NCBI RefSeq assembly: GCF_001039355.2 | Contig: NW_019775883.1 | Span: 36,670 to 100,669, forward strand | Length of the DNA stretch: 64,000 nt | Direction: 5' to 3' | DNA from: Lingula anatina | Taxonomy: Eukaryota > Brachiopoda > Lingulata > Lingulida > Lingulidae | Part shown: piece by piece, positions 54,962-64,000 of the stretch | How positions within the stretch are numbered: the stretch's first letter is position 1 | How the letters are laid out: every line of letters begins with the position of its first letter | Translations under genes and position numbers: made by a program | Notes under the pieces: model-generated | Databases searched by the model: none | The model's input: the letters and a program-made list of their open reading frames with translations, nothing else | Told to the model about the DNA's origin: nothing

Positions 54962-56483
54962 TAATAGATGCCAGTACGTGACTGAAACCGAGCTAAAGAG
55001 CCTCAGGTCACATATTCAGACGAAAATCTAGTCATGGATTTCAACATGGGACCAACCACTTATTCCACTGATTTAAAATGTGATAGAATAAATATTTAAA
55101 TATTTACCAGCAAGGGGATGTTATATTGGGAGATTGTGGTCATTGGTTTGGTGTATCAGTATATTTAGTGAAATCATTAATGTGAATTTACGGTCCCTTC
55201 AGTATTGTTTTAGTCTTTTTAGTTTTGTTTTAATGTAAGATTTATTTTAGTGTAAGTTTGTACTTTCATGATTTTATGTTGTCAATATATCTATACGTAA
55301 GTATCGACATTTTATTTACTTATTTATTTATGTATTGCAATGACGATTTGCTAAATAGAAAATCGAGCATAAGATTTTGAACAGTTTTTTTAAAATGATC
55401 ACGTATCAATTTGGGACATGGTGTACATCGGTGTGCACATGATGACCTATGGATACCCATATCTTGATGGAGAACAGACCATCCTTCTTGGTGATACATT
55501 GTTAACATGTTCTTATCTTTCCAATAGAAAATATGTTAAGTAGAACTCTTTAGAGGAAGGTTTATCTCTGTACAATTGAACATTTTTTACAACATTTTGA
55601 ACATTTTTGAACATTTTGGTGCGTTTGTAATGTTCAGCGCGTGTTGTGATAACGTGGGTTTCTTTTTAAACCTATTAATTATAGCCTTAGAGGATTAGTG
55701 TATTCACCTGCGGGTGACGTCAGCAGTGAACCTACTTAACTCACTCGAAGCGCGGGTGATTTTACAAACAACGAATACAAATATAGCAGAAAGGGTCCTA
55801 TAGCAATATACACCTTAGCATCCTTGTCTTCGCGACCGCGGAGCCATTTTTAATCGAAAGGTCACATTTCAGCAGTTATTTGATTCACCTTTCATTAGGC
55901 TACTTAACGTATTTTTTTTTTCACATGGGTATGTTATTTTATAGTGTTCAGTCCAGCAATGTCATAGTGGCAAATTGTTTATACGGACACGCTCTCCTAT
56001 ATTATACGTCATTTTTTCATGTTTTTTATTTGATGTTTTAAAGCATTACAATTATATTTGTACAGGGCCACAGACAAAAGATTCAATGTGTTTATATTAA
56101 GTACATCATGAACCAACAGCATGGTTCCAGTTGTTATAAGATAATACAGTTACATTCCATAGGTGGAATATATTATAATGGTTATGGATGGTGTTATTTT
56201 AAATATAGCATTAATGGAACTTTATTGGGTATAATTTAAAACATTTTTGAAGTAAAACCGAAGTGCATTATATGATGTTGAGCAGATTTACAGCGTTATA
56301 TGACGTTGAATAAAATGTTTGTTTTTTTTTTATTGCGTATTCTACTTCTTTGCAAAACTTGAAAACGTGGACCAAAGTGGACATTTTTCAAAATAACCCA
56401 AAACAATATGATGACTATTTTCATATCCCTCTACTTCACATTCCATTGAGCATCCAAATACCAAAACAAAACCTCCCAAAAAG
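54962..56483. other. Convergent intergenic region between gene F and the beta-3-GalT gene
   Basis: Contains the polyadenylation signal of F (AATAAA, 55087) and, on the minus strand, AATAAA at 56334-56329 for the next gene. No further gene is seen. Confidence 0.6.
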
Positions 56484-57539
56484 TTAAAAGTGACGCAGAT
56501 AAGACTGCCATACTTCGTAGAAATCATTTGGAGTGTCTAGAAGCTGGGCCATAGTGTGTTTGCCGTCTGTAGGAGAAGCCGCCACGTCTCCCTGTAAGTT
56601 AAATCCTCTGGCCACCCTCCTTTCAATGCCCACTGACTCCGTAAGCAGAGCAGATGTGTAAACGTCTTCTATGTGAAAATACGAAACATTGCGAGAATTG
56701 TGCCACATCTTCGCAATGTCGGCTGCCTTAAGAATAAACAATGAACCAAGACAAAAATGGCCGTAGTATTGGTAGGGGTAGAACCGGTACGGCGAGTACC
56801 ATTTTGAACGGGGGTTTCGGTGTGGTACACCGGAATACATGCAGTTCCCGAAAAGGGCGCTTGTTGCCACCATTTCGGTCTTGAGCTTGCCATAGATCCG
56901 TCTGCTGTCTATCAAAATATCATCGTCTGTCTTGATGACAAATTCTGCATTCATGCAATTCTCAACAATCCATTGATAGCCCAATAAGGTTTTTCTAGAC
57001 AAGTTGGCATAGCTTTCTATGAAGTCACCTATGACAAGATCGTGATATATATCATTTTCCCGCCGCGCGAGAGCGTTCAAATCTTCACGGTGTTTGTGGT
57101 ATCCAATGAGAAATACAACTTTGAAGTCACGTGTCACGTTAAGAGCGGGATTTGCCCACGTCTCCCGTATCGCTTTTCTCTTTTCAGTATGAGAGTGATA
57201 AGAATTTATCAGAAAGACTATTTTGTAGTTTTTGTCCCTGCACGAGTTCTTGGGTGACACATTATAGGTCGCCTTTGGTATTGTACATATCTTACATGCC
57301 CGATTGCCTTCTGGGAGATTTTGGTTCCCATATTGCAACAAAGTTTCCATGTCGAAGTCCTCCCTCGGTTTGATGTCCCTCTGCAGTTTTGGTCTCTCGT
57401 GCGGCGACATCAGCCTACTTAAAGAATTAGAATCACCTCTTGGTGAAAGTACTGAAAGAGTTGCGTACAATACCCAGTACAAGGATATGCTCAATAACAT
57501 TGACACCTCGGCTGCCGTGTATGTCGACATGGTCATCAT
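56484..57539 (-). CDS. Beta-1,3-galactosyltransferase-like protein (GT31)
   Basis: Single-exon ORF of 351 residues. A signal anchor lies at residues ~12-31 (VSMLLSISLYWVLYATLSVL). The GT31 motifs appear in order: INSYHSHTEKRKAIRETWA (111-129), VVFLIGY (141-147), NDIYHDLVIGDFIESYANLS (162-181), KTDDDILID with the metal-binding DDD at 205-207, CLGSLFIL, and the EDVYTS block (291-296; EDVYVG is usual). N-glycosylation sites are likely at N134, N179 and N284. Family members add Gal or GlcNAc in beta-1,3 linkage in the Golgi; the donor cannot be told from sequence. The ATG at 57539 is the first in frame after an upstream stop (57579-57581). An overlapping minus ORF in another frame (57433-57870) also has a hydrophobic start, but lacks the GT motifs. 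Confidence 0.9.
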   Translation of the reverse strand: MMTMSTYTAAEVSMLLSISLYWVLYATLSVLSPRGDSNSLSRLMSPHERPKLQRDIKPREDFDMETLLQYGNQNLPEGNRACKICTIPKATYNVSPKNSCRDKNYKIVFLINSYHSHTEKRKAIRETWANPALNVTRDFKVVFLIGYHKHREDLNALARRENDIYHDLVIGDFIESYANLSRKTLLGYQWIVENCMNAEFVIKTDDDILIDSRRIYGKLKTEMVATSALFGNCMYSGVPHRNPRSKWYSPYRFYPYQYYGHFCLGSLFILKAADIAKMWHNSRNVSYFHIEDVYTSALLTESVGIERRVARGFNLQGDVAASPTDGKHTMAQLLDTPNDFYEVWQSYLRHF

Positions 57540-58398
57540 CCCTATGCCAATGCATAAAAAAAGATACCGAATCCGCTGTTACAATCACGACTAATGCAAC
57601 CATATAAAACGCTGTCTGTAGCTTTTGTTTCATATCCAAGCGTTTTATTGCCAGTATTATGATGATATGGTTTTCACAGCTGAATTGCTTGCATTGTTTT
57701 TCCCTTAATTTTATTGCAAATACTTCAGGCAAATTTGCCCAAGGCTTTTGTCTGATCCATATACACGGTGATATCGCAAGAACTCCAAAATGGCAGTTGG
57801 TGAGAGTAGGACTGAGTACTTGCGTGGTTGGGCTTTCTTGTCTCACAAGACCGGACCCTAATTTGATCAACGAATTATTGATCTGACAGTCATGACAGTG
57901 GTAACTCGTAAACAGTTAGCATTTTATGTCAAATCAAATCTACTTGGTTTTGGAAATCATCACAGTTTTCGCCAACTGATATGATTAGATACTACCGCTT
58001 TCGTGTTAATCACTAACAGAATGACCTGAAGATACATGTAGAAAGCGACATAATTTCTGCACCATATATTTTCAATACCTCGGTCATGAAAATACGATTC
58101 AGATTGAAGTCATTACCATGCATGGCATGGCTCTGGTGGATATCTCCTGTGGTAATACACAAAGAAGTTAAAGACCATTCGTGCCAAAGACAGTCAGCCT
58201 CGTTACCCTTCAGGACAGCTGAGTCTAAGAATACGCTTGCCAAAGCTGAAACAGTGGCTAGAAACTAAATGTTTTTACAAACTTTTACTGGCCTGGTTTT
58301 GGTTTTATTGACAATCGACGTGGGACTAACATCAACGCTGCTGACTACTTGAGATATCGAGTTTAAATTTGGGAAGAGACACCTATAGTTACTAGATA
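57540..58398. promoter_or_regulatory. Head-to-head intergenic region of the beta-3-GalT and beta-4-GalT genes
   Basis: 860 bp separates the divergent start codons and must hold both 5' ends unless distant leader exons exist. No TATA box is evident. It could be a shared bidirectional promoter. Confidence 0.4.
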
Positions 58399-61300
58399 AT
58401 GGTGAAGAAGTTCATTTTAAGTTTTAGGTTTGCCAGTTACAGAACACTGGTCATTTTATGTCTTTTCCAGTTCGTTGTCATTCTTTATTTAACAACTAGG
58501 TGAGTAGTGATACACCACCTTTTTCTTTCCTCTTCTTTTTGTATCTACTTATGTAATGCATATTAGTTATGACATGTTTCTGTACCACCCCTCTTTCAGT
58601 CAAGCCGCTCGTGCATTTATAATATGTCTAGAGCATAAGGTTTTAAATGAATTCCATTTTTAGTTTTGATTTATTATTGCTATAGCTATACCAATTATTG
58701 TATGTCAATATGTCTTTTGCTGCTAGATGACTAGATGTTGACTTCTACTGTTTACTGAAGACATTGCTCTCCAGTATACAAATGAAGGCTGGAGAGCAAG
58801 CTCTTTAGTAAATAAAAGAAGTCAACATCTAGTCATCTGGCCGCAAAAGGCATATTGCATATACGAATGAATGAACTACGCTTAATCTACAAGTAGATGA
58901 TTATTATGTTGCAGCTAAAATATAACCATTATCTAGAACTAATTTCAAGAAAAAAAGGACCCATTGAAAACACACAAAGCAAACTAAAAGAGTAGACACT
59001 ATTGGCTAACCCATTACTATGCTATATTTTCAGGCTTATAACGTACAAGCCGGTTGTTGCCAGTCATCCTTGTAGAATAAATATCAGTCACCTAGGTTAG
59101 ATACATAACTGAAAACTGAGTATAATAAATATACATTAACTTGCTCATTTAAATCTACTTGTTTGCAGCATATGCACAAAAGGATTGAAATATTAAAATA
59201 CTGCAAATTAAGTTGCTCAAAAGGAAAATATAAAAGCATTTACGTGTACAAAACCAAAAAAAGTTAAAGCTGGGCAAAAAAAACTATGTACGAAAATCAA
59301 ATTCTCCTGAGTTCCATTCCACGTATGCCTTTATTAACATCCATTGTGAATCTTTCTCCTTCATCTTCAGAGACCAGAGTGAGTGTAGTCATGCACAATA
59401 TAATGTCAAATGATCTGAAGGCCGAGCTGTTCAAAGACGTGACACCCGGCGGCTCTTGGTTTCCCAAGACCTGTGACGCCCTGTCCCACGTGGCTGTCAT
59501 CATTCCGTTCAGAGATAGACAGACCCATCTGGAAATACTCCTTCAGAACCTGCACCCGTTTCTCCAGCACCAGAAAATCCACTACACTATCTTTGTCATA
59601 GAACAGGTATATTAGACTATATAGATTTATTGTCATCAGCCATTAGTGTGGCAAAATCTAAGCAACTGCACCTCTTTGGAAAACAGATTAATTTTGAATA
59701 CACAAAATACACTAAGTTCGGTACGAGTCTGAACTTGGAGCATTAAGTTGTTGTGGTTGTATCCAATCTGAGTTTAATTTATGTTTTTATACCAAACATA
59801 GGTCTGTGAGGCCTGTAAAACTTTAATGACGTCATAGTGAAGTCTTTGGGCTTATATTCTGCTGTATAATTTAACAAACATTTTAATTCCACATCAAGGT
59901 ACCCCCGGTCACCTTCAACCGAGCTCTCCTCATGAACGTGGGTTTTGTGGAATCCCAGCACACCTACAACTTCTCTTGTTACATATTCCATGACGTGGAC
60001 TTGATTCCCGAGAACAACCAGCTCCTGTACACCTGTCCCCAAGGTTTGGGCGTGGCACATATGGCTTCCGGGCAGGACAAATGGAAATGGAAGTACGTGG
60101 CCCATACAATCATATTAATGGCGGATCTAAACATCCCCCCCCCCACGTCCTCATCCACCCCACCATCCCTGCGCGCACGCACACACACACGCGCACACAC
60201 ATTTCGACCTTTCTGAGTCTTTGTTTTATTGCCTTTGCACGCAAAAGCGGCGGGTGAATCGAGACAAAATGCCTTTTTTTTTTCTATCCCGATAAACGTC
60301 GAACGCGCTCACACATTGGATTAAGAAGGCTGGTCTTTGTAACAGAGCGAGAGAATGAAATCTCCACAAAAACCTGATTTCATCAGTTTTTATCATGATG
60401 TAGGATTGGCTTGATTTCCTTTTTATTCAGCAAATCCAGCCCCTGTCCCCCTGTCCCGCCCTTCCCAGACACCTAACAAAGTAGTAAAAATCCATTTTGG
60501 GGCTCAAAGTGGTAGGGCCAATGAGTGAGATTTTATTATGCATCTTTTTTTGTAATTTATAGATAGAATTATAGATAAACAGTAAAAAACCTGAAACTCG
60601 GACTGGAACGTTACATGTTTTAAAATATTAAAACTTAATGAACAGATTAAAATGATAACCATATAGCATTCATATACGAACCATGCATGCAAAACGAACA
60701 AGAAAGATATTTTATAGATTATATTGTTATATCATGTATTTCATGACATTGTAGAACTCCATATCGTGGGTATATCGGAGGTGTGGTGGCAGTATCAAGA
60801 GAAACTTTCACGTCTGTCAACGGCTTCTCTAATGTATATTTTGGTTGGGGCGGAGAAGACGATGATTTTAGAAAAAGGTAAGTGACTAGTATAAAATGGA
60901 ATGTGTGTGCTTCTTTGCGTGTGTGTGCGTGCGCGAACGCGTGCATGCAAGCAAGCGCGCGCGCGTGTGTGTGTGTGTGCGGGTACGTTAAGGAGCTTTT
61001 TTAAGAGGGTAGAAAAGACACACAGTGAGGTCCACGTGGGGCATACCCAAAGCATTATTTATTTTAGTTCACGGATTTTCAATGCAGCAGAGAAGTTGGG
61101 AGAGGGAGCATTGAAATGACCTCCCATCATTCCTCTCTTTTGTGTACTTTTTATTTATTTATTTATTTTGCAGGAGACACTTTTGTCTAGTGGAGGGAAG
61201 AGAGGGGAATGGTGGGACACTATCAGAAATCCATGTCAAGTATTAAAATTTTTATTTTAACACGTCAAATTTGTATATTTTGATGTTAAAACGTTCATCA

Positions 61301-62263
61301 TATTCTTATACTTTAGGCTGACTGACAAAGGAATTAAAATCCAGTATCTACCACCAGAAATTGGACGTTACAAAGCAATAGCCCATGGAAAAGATAAAAC
61401 AAACCCAAAAAATATCATGAGGTGCTTATCAGTTCCATTAAAACGGGTAGTATTTGGACATAATAATCTGGACAGGAATTTACATGTACAAGTTGTTTAA
61501 TTATTTATTTATTTATTTATTTATTTTTCTTTACTTTTACCATAAGTTAATGTTTACGGCATTCCGTTTAAAGAGTTGCGTTTTTCTTTAACATGAGTTA
61601 CAATTTTTTAATTCGTTGGCCCTACCAGCTAACCGTGCATTTCATAATTTTGCAGGGAATTCTTTTTGTACCACACAAAGTGGCTACAACCGGTTGACGG
61701 GCTGACGTCGTTGAGATACAGCAAGGTATCTTTGGAGAAAAGGCCGACGTATACTTTGATCAGAGTCAACGTCAGCGAGGAGGACGTGATAGAGGTAAGC
61801 TCAATAAGTCAGATATAAATTATTAAAGAGATATATAAGCATGGCTCGCAAATTCAAAATACGTTGATCTGATGCTCATCATGCTGATAAGGGTAGAGAA
61901 TCACCAGAGAATAAAAGGGAGGTATCAGCTGTCATATATTTGTATTGTTGATAATTTCAAAAGTTTAAACTTAAAATTTTAACGTAAAAAGTTGTCAGCA
62001 ATGCCTCTTCAATGTAAGATACTCTGTCTTTTTTTTTTTTTTTTTAGAATATCTGGAAGGAAAGCAATTTAAAGAAGCCCACTGAAAAAGAAATGCTTGC
62101 TCTTAGAAGAGGGCGAAGGATAGGACTACATATTAAAAGATGGCGATCTATGCAGAAAACTCGGCGACAGAAACACAGTAGATGGCGACAACGCAGGATT
62201 GGGAAAATACACGTAGACCTACACGTAGCTGGGTTTTCATCTGAACTTGAGGAGAGCACTTAA
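58399..62263 (+). CDS. Beta-1,4-galactosyltransferase-like protein (GT7) with a basic C-terminal tail
   Basis: Eight exons: 58399-58499, 59034-59095, 59371-59606, 59899-60092, 60755-60877, 61317-61421, 61656-61794, 62048-62263. All phases agree and give 391 residues. The 62-bp second exon is needed to reconcile the phases of exons 1 and 3. Residues ~15-31 form the anchor. GT7 motifs: [21 protein letters not shown] (139-149), HDVDLIP with DVD at 165-167, PYRGYIGG (200-207), [10 protein letters not shown] (227-236) and [10 protein letters not shown] (from 262). Y204 aligns with Y289 of mammalian B4GALT1, which favours a UDP-Gal donor (inference). The final exon adds 71 residues rich in Arg and Lys that the vertebrate enzymes lack. 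AATAAA at 62679 and 62770. Confidence 0.88.
58711..58852. mobile_element. Short inverted-repeat MITE, copy 2, in intron 1 of the beta-4-GalT gene
   Basis: Arms TGTCTTTTGCTGCTAGATGA/CTAGATGTTGACTTC and the complementary GAAGTCAACATCTAG/TCATCTGGCCGCAAAAGGCA are ~35 bp each and flanked by TA. The inner CTCTCCAG...CTGGAGAG adds a second stem. Confidence 0.8.
60150..60202. repeat. C-run and (CA)n tract in intron 4 of the beta-4-GalT gene
   Basis: C-rich followed by CA/CG-CA repeats. Confidence 0.8.
60902..60982. repeat. (GT)n/(CG)n tract in intron 5 of the beta-4-GalT gene
   Basis: Alternating purine-pyrimidine run (GTGTGCGTGCGCG-like, CGCGCGCG, GTGTGTGTGTGTG) able to adopt Z-DNA. Confidence 0.8.
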
Positions 62264-62389
62264 TTGTAGTAGACTCCTTTTAAATCTCAGTATATAACAG
62301 TAAAGTCATTTTGATGCTATTGCAGATAGAAAACTGACACTATCGTTTCATGTTATCAAATTTAGGGTTATGGAGAAAGGAGAAAAGAA

Positions 62390-62520
62390 GGGGGAGGGGC
62401 AGAAGTGATGAAGTTAAATGCTGAGTCGTAGGCTGAAAGCATTCTTGAGGGGGAGAAACTGTTGAAAGTCTACGATGCATGTAATAGTCTATAAGCAGGT
62501 TATAAAAGGGCACACGTGTA
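62390..62520. repeat. Fragment inverted relative to 63390-63520
   Basis: GAAAGTCTACGATGCATG and AGCAGGTTATAAAAG match, in reverse complement, 63390-63420 (CTTTTATAACCTGCT and CATGCATCGTAGACTTTC). It lies in the 3' untranslated region or just downstream of the beta-4-GalT gene. Confidence 0.65.
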
Positions 62521-62775
62521 CCACCTGAGGCACTCAAGTAGACTCTGATGCTGACTAAGACGACAAAAGGAGTAGGCCTACTTAAAACTGAAAGGAAACG
62601 GATAACATATTCTACCTCATCCTAAGCGTTCTTGGATTGAAATGATAAACATTATATCAATATGATACAGACAATTAAAATAAAAAGTAAGCAGTTTTAT
62701 TTGAGATACATTCCTTCGTTTCATTGCATTTGTTATCTTTCATTCTTGTATCGTATTACATTTATTTGGAATAAA

Positions 62776-63076
62776 TAGGTAACATTAATATTAATTAGTA
62801 GCCTATTAATTTGTTAAACGTAGATCTAGCCAAAATATCGTGCATGTTTTTAATGGAAAGAAAATTAAGAGCAAATGAACTTTCCATCTGACTGTGCTCT
62901 TAGAACCTAAACTTAATATTTTGTTTAAATAAGGGAATTTTACTTACATAACACGCAGAAAGATAATTGTTTGGGAGTTTCTTATATTCGCCGATTTGCA
63001 CAAATTTATTCAAGGAGACCCATAAATAGTTTTATTTGCATAATATGCAAAAGAATATGATAAATATATACAACAT
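62776..63076. other. Intergenic, nothing recognised
   Basis: AT-rich sequence between the beta-4-GalT gene and the inverted-repeat element. No ORF of note. Confidence 0.4.
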
Positions 63077-63643
63077 TGGTCAAAAAGGTTGTCCCACCCC
63101 CAAATCCTTTCGCTTTTGTTTACAAAATGATCACCTCACAAATGTAAATTGTTACGTTTTATTCCACATACTATATCTAACATGATTAACGGTTCAGAAA
63201 TTCAAAATAGCGGTGAAGATATCCATATTTATGCCTTTTATTCAAATTTATAACATGTACCCTCTCAAACCCATTGTTTTTCCCTTTGATTTCCAGAGGT
63301 AAAGAAATGTACATTTTAAATTTAAAATTTTGAAAGACGCCAGTAAATGTCAGCAAATTTACACACAATTAGCATGCATAACCTTCTTTTATAACCTGCT
63401 TTGCATGCATCGTAGACTTTCAAAGCCTCCTCCAAAAAATATTTAAAGTCCCACCCTGCATACAACTGTAAGATTTCTGCACCCCGCCTTAACTGTATTT
63501 TCTGAACCATTTTAAAATCATGTTAGATATGTTATGTGGAAAAAAAGGACTGCTCATAACATTATACACCTGTGAGGTGATCATCTGTAAAATAAAAGCA
63601 CATGCATTTGGGATTGGGACGACCTTATTGACCAATGTTCTAT
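63077..63643. mobile_element. Inverted-repeat DNA element, non-coding
   Basis: Ends AACATTGGTCAAAAAGGTTG and CGACCTTATTGACCAATGTT, with inverted arms of about 120 bp that include TGATCACCTCACA and its complement. TATAC occurs directly outside both ends, a possible short target duplication. A related fragment lies at 6310-6660. Confidence 0.7.
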
Positions 63644-63747
63644 ACACTTCGAGCAAATCAGAAAGGATGTAGATCTACATATACACAGTTTGTGAAATTG
63701 CAGCAGAGGTGACATTATCGCAATTAACGCAATTGTCAGCTCTTTGA

Positions 63748-63790
63748 CCAATCAGAGTGAAGAATACGTGGAACAAGTCCGCCATATTGG
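63748..63790 (+). promoter_or_regulatory. COPA promoter elements: CCAAT box and YY1-type site
   Basis: A CCAAT box in TTGACCAATCAGAG (CCAAT at 63748-63752) is followed by CCGCCATATTGG (63779-63790), whose complement contains the YY1 core ATGGCGG. No TATA box. About 90-135 bp upstream of the ATG, the arrangement expected for a housekeeping gene. Confidence 0.55.
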
Positions 63791-63881
63791 ATCCACGCTG
63801 GAAGTTGCCGGCTGGCAATAACATAATTTTCTGAGGAACAAATACACAATAAAGAAAAGTTGCAGGTGGTTGGATTGCAGA

Positions 63882-63921
63882 ATGTTAACAAAGTTTGAAA
63901 CGAAGTCAGCCAGGGTGAAAG
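63882..63921 (+). CDS. COPA: Coatomer subunit alpha, first coding exon (partial)
   Basis: ATG at 63882 opens MLTKFETKSARVK plus one base before the donor GTAATG at 63922. This is the extremely conserved N-terminus of alpha-COP, which continues G-LSFHPKRPW in the next exon, just before the first WD40 repeat. Alpha-COP is a core subunit of the COPI coat for Golgi-to-ER and intra-Golgi transport. The following exons lie to the right of the window. Although only 13 codons long, the exact motif, the start codon, the donor and the CpG-poor CCAAT/YY1 upstream region together make the call strong. Confidence 0.88.
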
Positions 63922-64000
63922 GTAATGTAGCAATATGTCATTTCTTTCGACAAGAAAAAATTTAAGTTACAAACACGAACTACAGGTTGTTAATGTTGTC

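Noticed and set aside
57433-57870. 145-codon minus-strand ORF with a hydrophobic stretch, overlapping the beta-3-GalT start
   Set aside because: Lacks all GT31 motifs; the neighbouring frame contains its own anchor, stem and full catalytic domain. It could be leader sequence, but not a separate gene.
1-64000. CRISPR arrays, bacterial operons, tRNA or rRNA genes
   Set aside because: Introns, membrane-anchored Golgi enzymes and animal transposons mark nuclear metazoan DNA; no cloverleaf or rRNA-like segment was recognised by eye. A tRNA scan would be decisive.

Overview
This is an AT-rich animal nuclear DNA window. It has spliced genes with GT-AG introns, type II membrane-anchored Golgi enzymes, many small DNA transposons, (TTTA)n, (CA)n and (CT)n microsatellites, one long N gap and one single-N contig join. 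Gene families and repeats suggest a marine invertebrate (mollusc, lancelet, echinoderm or hemichordate grade). I cannot resolve the phylum from sequence alone.

Layout, left to right. 1-1330: a 206-bp tandem repeat and a ~640-bp foldback. 1906-6113 (+): a two-exon gene for a 625-residue protein with a signal anchor and two glycosyltransferase-like domains. ~6660-38540: a tandem array of five paralogous carbohydrate sulfotransferase genes (called A to E here), each with four coding exons, separated by Tc1/mariner and PIF/Harbinger relics. A, C and E keep a TATA promoter. B and D share a deletion of the promoter and leader, and each has a frameshift at or just before the PAPS-binding motif. E has a mutated splice donor and a lost stop. 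Small 3' relics of further copies lie at 38474-39720. ~39730-51990: no convincing gene, but satellites, MITEs (one nested in another), a DDE transposase relic and a tandem duplication. 51997-54961 (+): an intact, more divergent sixth sulfotransferase (F). 56484-57539 (-): a single-exon beta-1,3-galactosyltransferase-like gene. 58399-62263 (+): an eight-exon beta-1,4-galactosyltransferase-like gene with an unusual basic C-terminal tail, head to head with the previous gene. 63882-63921 (+): the first coding exon of coatomer alpha (COPA), running off the window.

The main biological theme is that, apart from COPA, every gene found encodes a Golgi-type glycan-building enzyme: a putative dual glycosyltransferase, six sulfotransferases, a beta-3-GalT-like and a beta-4-GalT-like enzyme. 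These could act one after another on a sulfated glycan. Co-function is inference from neighbourhood and family only. The exon models were built by hand from splice sites and reading phase; every join described as intact stays in frame.
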